Below are positions 18,431 to 27,779 of a stretch of DNA of 64,000 nt, piece after piece. Numbering within the stretch: position 1 is the stretch's first letter; the number at the start of each line of letters is the position of its first letter. The notes below the pieces were generated by a model. It ran no database searches. It saw nothing but the letters and a program-made list of their open reading frames with translations, and was not told where the DNA came from. The stretch lies in NCBI RefSeq assembly GCF_016919175.1, contig NZ_JAFFPU010000033.1:62001-126000 (forward strand). The letters are read 5' to 3'. The stretch comes from Leptospira ainlahdjerensis (GTDB lineage: Bacteria > Spirochaetota > Leptospiria > Leptospirales > Leptospiraceae). Position numbers and translations under genes: made by a program.

Positions 18431-19269
18431 TATTTCGTATATTCCTGAATTTTACTTTCGATCCATTGCAATTGGGACTTAAAAATACCGACACCCTCGT
18501 CGTCACGGAAGGCTTGCATAATAAAAGGCCCTTTATAATCAAGGTCCTTTAAAGTCCTGAAAAAAAGATCGAACTGAGCATTTCCGCTACCCAATATCAC
18601 CGAGCCCCCGCCTAAAATTCTATCTTTTATATGAATATCCGAAATCCTATTTCCGTAACATTCTAATTCTTCTTTTGGATCATATCCCAAGGAAGCGCTG
18701 TTTCCGATATCGTAATTCACCGTGATACGATTCGAATGGAACTCAGAAAGTAAATTAGTGAAAAATTGAGGATTTAAGTCCGTTTCCAAGGAAAGATTTA
18801 TTTTCGATCGTTCCGAAACTTCAATGAGCGGTCCGAGATTATCTACAAACCGTTTTTTATCCTCTTCACTCTTTATGGAGGATTGATCCACGCAGGGTAT
18901 AACAATATCTTTTACGCCTAGAGCTATGCTATTTTCCAAGAGTTTTCTTAACACAGACTGGCTTTGGAGCACAACGGCCTTATCGGGAGAATGCAACGGA
19001 GCTTCCATAAAATAATCGGCACAAATGGAGATAACGGAAACGTTCGTTTTCTTTATCTCTTTTTCAATTTCTTCAATCCCCTCTTGAGACATCAAAGGAT
19101 TCTGTAAATAGTCGTTATAATCCAGAATAAATTCGATGCAATCCAGACCAATTTCAGAAGCAAGTTGAAATTCTTTTTGCCAGTATCCTAAAGGATGCGC
19201 TTGATAACGTCCTTTATATTTGGGTAACAATCGACCCTGCATTACGCCTAAAAGATTTTTTTTCATCAT
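18430..19269 (-). CDS. TIM-barrel sugar phosphate isomerase/epimerase
   Basis: 279 residues of the xylose isomerase-like TIM-barrel family. MQGRLLPKYKGRYQAHP near the N-terminus is a pattern shared with isomerases in Leptospira and other surface-polysaccharide loci. Metal ligands are probably the Glu and Asp in FILDYND (about 47), SLETDLN (about 158), YDIGNSAS (about 180) and HIKDR (about 213). The second barrel domain of this superfamily occurs fused to a NeuB-like enzyme three genes upstream. The reaction is not predictable from sequence. Confidence 0.75.
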   Translation of the reverse strand: MMKKNLLGVMQGRLLPKYKGRYQAHPLGYWQKEFQLASEIGLDCIEFILDYNDYLQNPLMSQEGIEEIEKEIKKTNVSVISICADYFMEAPLHSPDKAVVLQSQSVLRKLLENSIALGVKDIVIPCVDQSSIKSEEDKKRFVDNLGPLIEVSERSKINLSLETDLNPQFFTNLLSEFHSNRITVNYDIGNSASLGYDPKEELECYGNRISDIHIKDRILGGGSVILGSGNAQFDLFFRTLKDLDYKGPFIMQAFRDDEGVGIFKSQLQWIESKIQEYTK

Positions 19270-19274
19270 AGTTG

Positions 19275-20132
19275 TTAAAGGGTTATCGAAGCGATCAAAG
19301 TATCACAAAGATCTACTGATGCAAGCTGCGCTTCATATTCTCGATTGATCGCTTCCGTTTCCAAGAAAGACCAAACATGGTGACCACCGGGTTTTCCATT
19401 TGAAAGCCAATAGAGGTGATTTGCAAGGGAATATCTTTGAATCTGTTTCAGCCAATTAATTTTTAATCCTGACTTCTGAATCAACACCCTAAATGTTTCG
19501 CTGTTGAAAAGATATAGATGTTGGCTCCAATAGGTAAAACGCGAAAAAGATTCAGATTTATACAAAGTCAACAAAGCATCGCTGGAGCTTGGTACTTCTA
19601 TAATTATTTCTCCGTCTGGCTTTAACATTTTTGTCAAAGATTTAATGATTGCAATAGGATCCTTTACGTGTTCGATCACATGAAATGCGGTTATTATATC
19701 ATATTTTTCGTTGGACTCGAGCACTTCTTCTAAATTTTTCCACACCTTTAAATCAACTTTAGAGAAATACGACTGTAGTCGAAGCTCTAATTCTACTCCT
19801 TCGCTTAATTCTGTGTACGCTTTAGATTTTATCAAGAACCCGCCAATACCGCAACCAAAGTCCAGTAAACGTTTGTTCACGAGTTTCGGCTTTAGAAACT
19901 GAAGCCGTCTCTCGTCGTCTTTTTCGTTTTCCTTTAGCCAACTCCCCTCCGATATAAGTTCATCACCGTGCATGCCGGAGTTTTCATAATGGAAATCTTC
20001 AATATGTTCGTTTCCGGATAAAAATACAAGGCCACACTGATCACATTCAAGAATATTCAAACTAGTATTATCACGAACGACACCGGGGCGCACGCGGAAG
20101 GTCTGATTATTACATAGGTAGCAGTTCTTCAT
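19275..20132 (-). CDS. SAM-dependent methyltransferase with N-terminal zinc-ribbon
   Basis: 285 residues from the ATG at 20132, which overlaps the upstream stop as ATGA; a longer in-frame start 13 codons upstream lacks family support. CYLCNN and CDQCGLVF (residues 4-34) form a Cys4 ribbon. DFGCGIGGFL (about 94-103) is SAM motif I and FHVIEHVKDP (about 148-157) the following block. The architecture matches the gene at 4704..5666, so the locus has two such sugar methyltransferases. Substrate unknown. Confidence 0.82.
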   Translation of the reverse strand: MKNCYLCNNQTFRVRPGVVRDNTSLNILECDQCGLVFLSGNEHIEDFHYENSGMHGDELISEGSWLKENEKDDERRLQFLKPKLVNKRLLDFGCGIGGFLIKSKAYTELSEGVELELRLQSYFSKVDLKVWKNLEEVLESNEKYDIITAFHVIEHVKDPIAIIKSLTKMLKPDGEIIIEVPSSSDALLTLYKSESFSRFTYWSQHLYLFNSETFRVLIQKSGLKINWLKQIQRYSLANHLYWLSNGKPGGHHVWSFLETEAINREYEAQLASVDLCDTLIASITL

Positions 20133-20716
20133 TCCGCGGGTCCGAAATAAATCGATTCGACCAATCCGCAAACGATGTGCCCGATCATAATATGCGACTC
20201 TTGGATTCGTTCAGTACGGCTTGAAGGTATTTTTATACACTCAATCATATCAGCTAACTTACCGCCGCTTTCACCGGTCAATCCGATCATTTTTAGTTCT
20301 TTTGACTGAGCTACGGGAATCGTCTCCAAAATATTCTTACTGTTCCCGCTCGTTGAAATCGGAATATAAACGTCCCCTGGTTTCGCAATTGCCCTAAGTT
20401 CTCTTACGAAGACTTGGTCATATCCGTAATCATTTCCAATTGCGGTCGTCGATGAACTATTAGTTCCCAATGCAATCGAAGCCAGTGGATCTCGATCAAA
20501 TTGTAATCGGGAAATAAATTCTGCCGATAGATGCTGAGAGTCCGCAAAACTACCTCCATTCCCAGCAAAAATAACTTTTCCACCTGACCTTAAAGAATCC
20601 AAACAAAGGAACGCTAATTTTTCGATTAGACTCAGCAAGTCCGGCGAATTTAAAATCTTCTCTTTCGTTGAAATGGAGTCGCGAATGATGGTCTGAATTG
20701 CAGATAAATTTTTCAT
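20129..20716 (-). CDS. gmhA: Sedoheptulose 7-phosphate isomerase
   Basis: 195 residues from ATG 20716 (ATGA overlap with the upstream gene). Converts sedoheptulose 7-phosphate to D-glycero-manno-heptose 7-phosphate. FAGNGGSFADSQHLSAEFISR (about 51-71) and STSGNSKNI are the expected SIS motifs, and TERIQESHIMIGHIVCGLVE near the end carries the catalytic Glu and His. Length matches GmhA. The HddA, HddC and GmhB partners follow upstream in the same transcript, so the GDP-heptose route is complete here. Confidence 0.9.
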   Translation of the reverse strand: MKNLSAIQTIIRDSISTKEKILNSPDLLSLIEKLAFLCLDSLRSGGKVIFAGNGGSFADSQHLSAEFISRLQFDRDPLASIALGTNSSSTTAIGNDYGYDQVFVRELRAIAKPGDVYIPISTSGNSKNILETIPVAQSKELKMIGLTGESGGKLADMIECIKIPSSRTERIQESHIMIGHIVCGLVESIYFGPAE

Positions 20717-22605
20717 AAGATACCTTCCAACTTTTCCAAACCAATCCAAAAGCCTTCTCCTCCGTTCTTATGACCTTGCCAAATTTCAGGAATAAAGGAT
20801 GCCTTGGGGGCAAATTCAGCGAAAATTTTACCCAACCTTTGGAAATCGATTTCCCCTTCCCCAACTTGAAGCCCTTCCCCATTCAGTCCTTTTGCATCAC
20901 CCATATGAATATGTGCGGTAAAAGGAGCGATCCTTCTAGAAAAGTCGTAAAAATCGTATCCAAAGTTATTACAAGTCAACATTGTATGAGAGACGTCGTA
21001 GCACATCCTTAGATTTAACTTTTTGCACCATTCTTCTATTTCTTGTATGTGTACAAAAATATTCTGATATCGCTGCCCACCGAAGTGCCAAGGAAACGGA
21101 GCCATAGTCTGAGGAATGATTTCAACTCCTTCCGTATCCAAAGCCTTTAAACTTTCTCCGAACCTTCGATAGTAATCCGGCAAAAGTTTCTGATCAATAT
21201 TTGCATCCATCGAAATGCCGCCTACGTTCGCAACGATCATCGGTCTTTTTGTTTTCGGAAAGAATGGTTTCAAAGATATAGTTATATCTATTACCCTTTG
21301 AGTTTCCTTGATCGATATCTTCCTGTAATTTTCATCGGGAGTGGCAAGATCCATCAAATGACTTCCTTGAAACAACTCGGGGGCGTGAATCACATAATCA
21401 CATTCATACGTCCCTTTCAAGTATTGCGAAGGATCCAGTTCCATATCGGAATACGACAGATGAAATTCAAACAGATCCGGTTTTACCCTCGAATAATATT
21501 CGTTAAAATCGTGGTATCGAACTGGTATTCCCCAAGGACGGGAAAATTTATATTGTTTTGGTTCTATTCTTACGTCTTGAAGATCCGATGGAAAGAAAAA
21601 GTCCTCTTTGCTCATGTCTCTCTGCAAAGTTCTTCCCAATAATCTTTCATAATTTTGAGCCGAAAGTCCTTGGCCGGGACTTAAAACCTGTATATCATCT
21701 TTTTCTAATAGAGATCCCCTTTTTAAATCTCTCGAAGCGACAAGACTTTTGGCGAGGTTTTCTCGATTGATCATCTCACCCTGGCTTAGGATTCTTTCAT
21801 AATTATTTTCACCTAAGGCTTGTTCAATGTCTCGAATTCCCTCGATCAACATTCTAAATTCTTTCTCCTCAAGGCTAGCGGCATGATCCGGACCTTCCAT
21901 TTTGCGATCCAATGTCAGATGCCTCTCGACTACCATCGCACCCAAAGCAACGGCCCCCAGAGTGACCGCTATCCCTCTTTCATGACCTGAATATCCGAAG
22001 TGCGGATGAAATTCCTTTAATTGTTGCATCCATTTTAAATTTATATCATGTAACGGCGCTGGATACGTACTGTTGCAGTGTAAAAAAATAAACGGAACTT
22101 TTTTGGAAGTTAAGTAATCTCTTGCGAAAATAATTTCCTCGGTCCTACTCATACCGGTGGATAGAATCAGAGGCTTTTTAGTTTCTACGAGAGAGTTCAA
22201 TAAGAATATATTCGTTAGATCCGCCGACGCAACTTTGTAAGCAGGAACTGGAAATGTTTCCAAAACCTCAACACTCTTTGGATCCCAAGGTGTGCAGAGA
22301 TATAAGATTCCTTTTTGATTACAATATTCCGCAATTTTTCTATGATCTTCTTTCTCTAATTCGAACCTTTGCAATAGATCTAGAATGTATTCCGTTCCAA
22401 GATCCTCGCCCGATTTTTCAAGACTCCGTTTTCGATAGACTTGGTCCAAATGTCTCATCTGAAATTTCGCGCAATCCGCTCCGATTGAGACCGCTGCGTC
22501 GACCAATTCGAAGGCTTTTTTCAAATCTCCGTTGTGATTGTTCCCGATCTCAGCGATGACAAACGTCCTTCCATTCCCGATTGAATTTTTTCCAATTTGT
22601 ATCAT
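20713..22605 (-). CDS. NeuB-family synthase fused to a TIM-barrel isomerase domain
   Basis: 630 residues from ATG 22605, with two enzymes in one chain. Residues 1 to about 340 are a nonulosonic acid synthase: AEIGNNHNG (about 17-25), a TPWDP segment, the HCNSTYPAP loop, HLTLDR and a SAF domain near 285-340. The rest is a xylose isomerase-like barrel (IIPQTMAPFPWHFGG, CYDVSHTML, HIHMGDAKG). The start was chosen because the upstream stop is at 22608. The ATGA overlap with gmhA shows coupling. I infer condensation of PEP with a sugar made or isomerised by the second domain. Confidence 0.85.
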   Translation of the reverse strand: MIQIGKNSIGNGRTFVIAEIGNNHNGDLKKAFELVDAAVSIGADCAKFQMRHLDQVYRKRSLEKSGEDLGTEYILDLLQRFELEKEDHRKIAEYCNQKGILYLCTPWDPKSVEVLETFPVPAYKVASADLTNIFLLNSLVETKKPLILSTGMSRTEEIIFARDYLTSKKVPFIFLHCNSTYPAPLHDINLKWMQQLKEFHPHFGYSGHERGIAVTLGAVALGAMVVERHLTLDRKMEGPDHAASLEEKEFRMLIEGIRDIEQALGENNYERILSQGEMINRENLAKSLVASRDLKRGSLLEKDDIQVLSPGQGLSAQNYERLLGRTLQRDMSKEDFFFPSDLQDVRIEPKQYKFSRPWGIPVRYHDFNEYYSRVKPDLFEFHLSYSDMELDPSQYLKGTYECDYVIHAPELFQGSHLMDLATPDENYRKISIKETQRVIDITISLKPFFPKTKRPMIVANVGGISMDANIDQKLLPDYYRRFGESLKALDTEGVEIIPQTMAPFPWHFGGQRYQNIFVHIQEIEEWCKKLNLRMCYDVSHTMLTCNNFGYDFYDFSRRIAPFTAHIHMGDAKGLNGEGLQVGEGEIDFQRLGKIFAEFAPKASFIPEIWQGHKNGGEGFWIGLEKLEGIL

Positions 22606-22607
22606 AT

Positions 22608-23993
22608 TTAGCCTTTCATATCCTCGTGATTTTTTATTTCCCTTACCGTCCAAGCCTGTAGGCCTTCAGAATCGAACCGAAAAGGTTTATAACCTAAGCC
22701 TTGTTTTTCTACCCAATCCATCAGATCGTTCTTTGCAAAAGGTGGAACATAAAAAAGAAAAAAACCTCCGCCTCCCGCTCCTAAAAGTTTCCCCCCGATG
22801 GCTCCGTTCTCCCGTGCACCATAGTAAATCGAATCTAACGTGCTATTTGTGATTTTCTTTCCAAGACCACGTTTGATTTCCCAGGCTTTATGAAGACATT
22901 TTCCGAATTGAAACAAACGCCCTCTCAATAGATGATTCCGCATTTCATAAGTCAATTCGACGTTCTCGAAAACTTTCCTTTTGACGTCCTCTTTCTGCAT
23001 CTGCACTCGTTGGTCGTCATGGATATTTCCTGAATCGTGTGTAGTTTTTGTATCACATAAAAGCAAACATTCTTCTAATTCTATCATCGTATCTCTCGCG
23101 ATTCTTAGCGGGTGTACGATGTTTTGTTCCAACTGGAATTCCATAAAATTAAATCCGCCGAAAACTGTGGCGTATTGATCCTGCCATCCACCGGAAATCC
23201 CTAGATACAACCGTTCGGCTTGAAATGCCAACTCCGCGATTTCGTGATGATCCCATTTGTCCCTTCTAAACTGATTAAAACATCCAAGGATCGCCGACGA
23301 GACTACGGCGGAGCCGCCTAAACCAGAATTCATAGGAAAGTCGGAGTAGATAAACAGCTCGAATCCATAATCCGGTTTTGCTACCTTGATCACTGCTTGG
23401 ATCAAACGAAACTTATCTTCGAAAACGACCGCCGAATCAAGATCTTCAAATTCGATCGAAGCGCCGATGTCTTTTGACCGAATCAAAATTCTTTTATCTT
23501 CACGAACGCGTAGAGTCGCGTGAGAATATAAGGAAATTGTGGTATTGATTACGGCTCCGCGATCGTCGCTAAAATAATGCGTAAGATCCGACCCCCCGCC
23601 GCCGAAACTGATTCTTACGGGAGAACGCGCTCTTGCATAAACTTTTTCTTCTTCCTGAAAAGGAAGTTCGTCACGGCTTACAAAGGAGAATAATGTTTTA
23701 TCCTCTCGTAAAATCGGGATTACACGAATTCTTGAATCCAACTGTTTTAATAACTTCTCTCTCGTGCTATTTTCATTCGCCCAAGTGAAATTTTTATTCG
23801 CGCAACGAAGAATTTGAGAATCTAAATTCAACCCTTCCAGAAGTTGTCTTCTTATATCGCCGTCAGTGGCGACTCCTATCACTTGCATCGAATCGTTAGT
23901 TACGAACACGATCCCGTGCTTATTAGCTTCGATTTTCGCAAGGGCTTCACGTAAGGAAGCATTCTGATCGATTAAAAATAGTTCTATATTCAT
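22608..23993 (-). CDS. hddA: CBS-pair protein fused to heptose 7-phosphate kinase (HddA-like)
   Basis: 461 residues. The first ~115 residues are a CBS pair (VIGVATDGDIRR at about 37-48 is diagnostic), the remainder is a GHMP kinase: RSPVRISFGGGGSDLT (about 123-138), NSGLGGSAVVSS (about 222-233) and GGKLLGAGGGGFF (about 414-426). HddA phosphorylates D-glycero-D-manno-heptose 7-phosphate at C1. CBS domains bind adenosyl ligands, so the kinase may be allosterically controlled; HddA is usually a stand-alone kinase of about 340-350 residues. Overlaps hddC by 4 bp (ATGA). Confidence 0.87.
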   Translation of the reverse strand: MNIELFLIDQNASLREALAKIEANKHGIVFVTNDSMQVIGVATDGDIRRQLLEGLNLDSQILRCANKNFTWANENSTREKLLKQLDSRIRVIPILREDKTLFSFVSRDELPFQEEEKVYARARSPVRISFGGGGSDLTHYFSDDRGAVINTTISLYSHATLRVREDKRILIRSKDIGASIEFEDLDSAVVFEDKFRLIQAVIKVAKPDYGFELFIYSDFPMNSGLGGSAVVSSAILGCFNQFRRDKWDHHEIAELAFQAERLYLGISGGWQDQYATVFGGFNFMEFQLEQNIVHPLRIARDTMIELEECLLLCDTKTTHDSGNIHDDQRVQMQKEDVKRKVFENVELTYEMRNHLLRGRLFQFGKCLHKAWEIKRGLGKKITNSTLDSIYYGARENGAIGGKLLGAGGGGFFLFYVPPFAKNDLMDWVEKQGLGYKPFRFDSEGLQAWTVREIKNHEDMKG

Positions 23994-24709
23994 AAAGGAA
24001 AACTCTTACCGGATTGAATCCATTTTTGAAATCGAGAATAATCTTCCGGAATTCCAATATCAATGAATTCCGATTCTAACTCAATCGCATTGAGTCCGTG
24101 ATCGAGGATAATTTTCGGGAAAAGATCGACTTCCATCGAAAACGGTTTTCGATCCCAAGCCTTGAAAAGGGACGAGCCCAATTTGTAAACTCCCGCGTTG
24201 ATCCACCCGCCTCCAATCGAACCAGTCTTTTCATGGAATTGAACGATTTTCTTATCATTTACTTCAACCAGTCCATAACGCGAAGCGTCTTTTACTTCGG
24301 TGATTCCGATTCCATATCCAATCGAGTCAGCCATCTTCGATACGCTTTTCGGCCCCAGCCAAGTGTCAGCGTTCGATACAAAAAAATCTCCCTCAAACCG
24401 GAGTTCTTTTACCGCATTGGCTACAGAACCGCCGGTTCCTAAGGGTACACTTTCCGTAACAAAGAAAAAATCCACGGACTTCGGAAGTTCATTTTGATAC
24501 TCTTGAATGAAGCGTATGATATGATCCGCCTTATGGTGAAGAAGTAATACGAAACAAGAAAGCCCCTGATCCATCCATCGTTCTAATAAATATTGCAAAA
24601 AGGGTTTTCCCTCAACGGGTGCTAATGGTTTCGGTAATTCGGAGACGACCGATTTCAGACGTGTTCCAAAACCGCCCGCGAGAATAAACATCGGTGTATT
24701 CATTTTCAT
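23990..24709 (-). CDS. hddC: D-glycero-D-manno-heptose 1-phosphate guanylyltransferase-like
   Basis: 239-residue nucleotidyltransferase. LAGGFGTRLKSVVSELPKPL (10-29) is the nucleotide-binding motif, GTGGSVANA (about 92-100) and SNADTW (about 112-117) the sugar-phosphate and metal motifs. Size and neighbours (HddA, GmhB, GmhA) fit HddC making GDP-heptose; mannose or glucose 1-phosphate specificity cannot be excluded from sequence. ATG at 24709, 7 bp after the upstream stop. Confidence 0.85.
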   Translation of the reverse strand: MKMNTPMFILAGGFGTRLKSVVSELPKPLAPVEGKPFLQYLLERWMDQGLSCFVLLLHHKADHIIRFIQEYQNELPKSVDFFFVTESVPLGTGGSVANAVKELRFEGDFFVSNADTWLGPKSVSKMADSIGYGIGITEVKDASRYGLVEVNDKKIVQFHEKTGSIGGGWINAGVYKLGSSLFKAWDRKPFSMEVDLFPKIILDHGLNAIELESEFIDIGIPEDYSRFQKWIQSGKSFPL

Positions 24710-24716
24710 ACTCTGA

Positions 24717-25265
24717 TTATACGATGTAGGGAATCACTTCGAACAAAGAAGAAATCCTTGACGAAACCGGCACTGACCTATACTCATCTTCCTCGCTCGT
24801 AAGAATCAAGTTAGTGCCTACACCGGCGGATTTACCCGTCAAAAAATCCGTGTAACGATCTCCAACCAACACTGAAGAATTTAGATCTAAAAGGAACCGA
24901 TCGCGCGCTTTCAAAATCATACCCGGATTTGGTTTTCTAAATTCGCTCTCTTTTTTAAAAATTCCGATTCCGTACTCGGAATGAAACGGACAAAAATAAA
25001 AATGATCGATCGAAGTATCTTTTTTTTGAAACTCCTTTCGCATCCATTTACTTAAATTGATAAAATCACGAACAGTATAATATCCTCTTGCAATTCCTGC
25101 TTGATTGGTGATTACGAAAATTTTATATCCTTTGGACTTTGCGATCTTCGTTAACTCAAAAATCCCGTCTATAAATATCACCTGCTCCTTTTTATGGACG
25201 TAATTTGTCTCTTGATTGATGATTCCATCCCGATCTAAGAACAAGGCTTTCTTGAAAAAGTCCAT
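24717..25265 (-). CDS. gmhB: HAD phosphatase, GmhB-like (heptose 1,7-bisphosphatase)
   Basis: 182 residues. FLDRDGIINQ (9-18) is HAD motif I, FVITNQAGIARGYYT (about 49-63) motif II, RKPNPGM (about 111-117) motif III and LVGDRYTDF (about 134-142) motif IV. It would remove the phosphate at C7 of heptose 1,7-bisphosphate. Canonical GmhB holds zinc with a CxH and CxC loop; here CPFH is present but the CxC before RKP is replaced by ESEF, so the metal site is altered. Context supports the assignment. Confidence 0.86.
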   Translation of the reverse strand: MDFFKKALFLDRDGIINQETNYVHKKEQVIFIDGIFELTKIAKSKGYKIFVITNQAGIARGYYTVRDFINLSKWMRKEFQKKDTSIDHFYFCPFHSEYGIGIFKKESEFRKPNPGMILKARDRFLLDLNSSVLVGDRYTDFLTGKSAGVGTNLILTSEEDEYRSVPVSSRISSLFEVIPYIV

Positions 25266-25271
25266 TGAAAT

Positions 25272-26525
25272 TCAATCGAGCGCTTCGGCTTTTAGCTTTT
25301 TCATAAAATCATTCGGTCTATGCAAAAATAAATTATAATCGTATTGTTTAATATTGTTAACCGTCCAAGCGCCTTTGTTTTGAATTTGCGCACGGAGAAT
25401 TACGAGTACGTCGAGAATCAGTCTAAAAAAATTCGAAAACAAGTTTGGAATGCGAAATCGGAAAGGTTCCAAACGATTCTCTTCTGCGATCACCGCTACG
25501 ATCGAATGTAAAGAATCGGATTTAGAAACATTCTTCATTTGATACAATTCATAAATATAAGAATCTAGCTTTTTGGATCGCTTCGGAGCTAAAGACGAAT
25601 CAAGGCATAACTTCTCCAAGTCTTTAAAAGTATTGGGAACGTAACTTCCTTCCCGCGTTCTTTTTCTCCATTCTTCTAAATTAGGTGGGCCTTTATAATC
25701 AAAAAGTTGATCGATACATACAACTGGAATTCCAATGAGATAAGGTTCTAAAAAAGCCGAAGATACCGTCCCTACTACTTTATCCAGTCCTTGCAACCAA
25801 CTGTAATAATCGAAATTGGTGTCGATTTCAAAGGATGGTCCGAAGAAGTTTTTAAAAATCGCGTAACTCGAGATTTTCTCGTTAGGATGCGGACGGAAAG
25901 AAACTTTATAACCGTTATCTATTAGGAAGCGGGTCAGATCTCGAACGATCAAAAAGGAATCCAAATCAACGTGCCATCGTTCGATATGTCTCTGTTCCAT
26001 ATAACGTAGATTCTCAAACGCGTGTCTACCGTCGAAAGGATTGATCAATTCAAACCTTCCCAAAATTCCGATTTTCTTGTTCGAAGCCTTTTTTTGAATA
26101 TGTTGAATCAGGTCGTTCCGAAGACAACCGGATACGATGACCTGGTTAGGTTTTACTTTTCGATTTTTTTCCAGCCAAACCTTACTCCAATCATTCCAAA
26201 CAAAGATTTTTTCAAAATTAGAAAACTGGATATAATCTGGATAAGTGGCAGAAATATCGTGATCAACCCGAACGATACCTTCTACCTCCGTAACATAGAT
26301 TTTAGTTCCCTTTTCTTTGAGATTCCGAATTTTTTCCTGCGGTAACACGAAAGGATGCGAAAGGATCAGAATATCGGGAACGATCAATCTCAAAAAATAA
26401 TCGGTGGAAGTTCGCGAAGTCAGAAAAACACTATACCCTTGTTTCTTAAACGCTTCTCCCAAAAGCCAGGCCGAAGAATACTCCCTTCTTAGCGCGTCTA
26501 TATGAATAACTACGATTTTTCTCAT
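25272..26525 (-). CDS. Putative surface-carbohydrate transferase with RPHP motif
   Basis: 417 residues from ATG 26525 (a GTG three codons earlier is also possible). It resembles proteins called surface carbohydrate biosynthesis proteins. GT-B-like features: RPHPNE (211-216) followed about 40 residues later by TVSSAFLE and IGIPVVCIDQ, a spacing shared with the gene at 33405..34304. The HP plus Ser arrangement is known from CMP-sialic and Kdo transferases. The C-terminal 80 residues are hydrophobic but give no clear membrane helix. Probably a glycosyltransferase; donor unknown. Confidence 0.62.
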   Translation of the reverse strand: MRKIVVIHIDALRREYSSAWLLGEAFKKQGYSVFLTSRTSTDYFLRLIVPDILILSHPFVLPQEKIRNLKEKGTKIYVTEVEGIVRVDHDISATYPDYIQFSNFEKIFVWNDWSKVWLEKNRKVKPNQVIVSGCLRNDLIQHIQKKASNKKIGILGRFELINPFDGRHAFENLRYMEQRHIERWHVDLDSFLIVRDLTRFLIDNGYKVSFRPHPNEKISSYAIFKNFFGPSFEIDTNFDYYSWLQGLDKVVGTVSSAFLEPYLIGIPVVCIDQLFDYKGPPNLEEWRKRTREGSYVPNTFKDLEKLCLDSSLAPKRSKKLDSYIYELYQMKNVSKSDSLHSIVAVIAEENRLEPFRFRIPNLFSNFFRLILDVLVILRAQIQNKGAWTVNNIKQYDYNLFLHRPNDFMKKLKAEALD

Positions 26526-26534
26526 CTTAAACAC

Positions 26535-27779
26535 TCACACATCGGGATAACCTTTTCCAATCGTAACATATCGATCTTCAGTCTTTGAAATTGGATTGGA
26601 AACATATAAAAGATCGGACTTTTCGACGGAAGTATTTGGAGATAAGAAAGTAGAAGGGCCTTTAAATCTCCACTTCCGATAACTTACCTCTTCCCAGAAT
26701 TTTTGATTCCTGTGACGATCCATCAAAAATTGCATCGATAAAGAATCAAGACCGAGCCATTCAAGAAAAAGCCCAAGATGTTCTATCTCCTGATTCTCGT
26801 AACGGTGAACGAGTTCTATTCCCTTTTTTCTTGAAATCCGTCCGTGTCGAATCTCTCGCGAGACGTGATCCGTAATCTTCGAATAACCGGTTTTATAAAA
26901 CTTTAGCAAATCATGAAGATTCATGTAATTATAACAATCTACAAAATCATACTGATCGAAAGTTCTGTTAAAAGTTGTAGTTCTAAAATCGTAAAGCCCG
27001 ATCATTTCCTCGTGTTGAGCCTTTGGGTCCCAACGGAAATAATTTCCGAGATAAATTCCACGCGTGCCATTCGAATGTAAGTCGAAATCGTCAGGATAAC
27101 GGTATTGCCATATGTCTTCGTCGGTTATACTACCGAAAATACTCAACATATCATCTGCTTCCACATCGAATAGATCATGGTCTTTCCGATACCGCCTTGA
27201 CATTTCCACTTCGTGGAGATGTGAAAACATACCGACTTGTTCTAATCCTTGATGTGCGCCCCAGATAATCAAAGGGATTCTATATCTAACGGAAGTCTGC
27301 ACAGGAAAAACAGTCTGCCCAGCAATACAATGCCAATATACGGAACCGTATTCAGCGAGGGTTCTCCTCGTTATTTTTTTAACGGATTCCGGATTTACAT
27401 TCTGAATCAGAATATCCAGATTAAATTTTCTTCTAAGATTTGATAAATTGCGGATCCCAAGAGACGTATTATAATATTTATTATAAGTCACCAACAATGG
27501 GTGAAGTCCGAGAATATTTTTAACAAGATGTACTATATAGTAAGAATCGGAAGCTCCCGATATGGGAACTATACAATCATAGTTCTTCCCGGATTTGCTA
27601 CGATAAGGCTCCACTAATTTTTGGATTCTTAATTTCCGCTCCTGCCAGTCGATCTGATCTTTTTCCTCATGGATCCGACAACCGCTACAAACACCTTCGT
27701 GATCTAAAATCAAACCGAAAGGATGATCTGTCGAGTAGAGACATCGTTTACAAAATTTAATTTCTCTAAAGTTCATCAT
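26535..27779 (-). CDS. N-acetyl sugar amidotransferase, PP-loop altered
   Basis: 414-residue protein of the PseA/WbpG/LegG-like amidotransferase family, which uses ATP and ammonia to make an amidine on a nucleotide sugar. N-terminal Cys4 site: CKRCLY and CSGC (residues 9-35). The PP-loop reads PISGASDSYY (about 70-79) instead of SGGKDS, so the second Gly and the Lys are changed. A second family member with a canonical loop is at 29147..30280 and the HisH/HisF pair lies between them. Overlaps HisF upstream as ATGA. Confidence 0.82.
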   Translation of the reverse strand: MMNFREIKFCKRCLYSTDHPFGLILDHEGVCSGCRIHEEKDQIDWQERKLRIQKLVEPYRSKSGKNYDCIVPISGASDSYYIVHLVKNILGLHPLLVTYNKYYNTSLGIRNLSNLRRKFNLDILIQNVNPESVKKITRRTLAEYGSVYWHCIAGQTVFPVQTSVRYRIPLIIWGAHQGLEQVGMFSHLHEVEMSRRYRKDHDLFDVEADDMLSIFGSITDEDIWQYRYPDDFDLHSNGTRGIYLGNYFRWDPKAQHEEMIGLYDFRTTTFNRTFDQYDFVDCYNYMNLHDLLKFYKTGYSKITDHVSREIRHGRISRKKGIELVHRYENQEIEHLGLFLEWLGLDSLSMQFLMDRHRNQKFWEEVSYRKWRFKGPSTFLSPNTSVEKSDLLYVSNPISKTEDRYVTIGKGYPDV

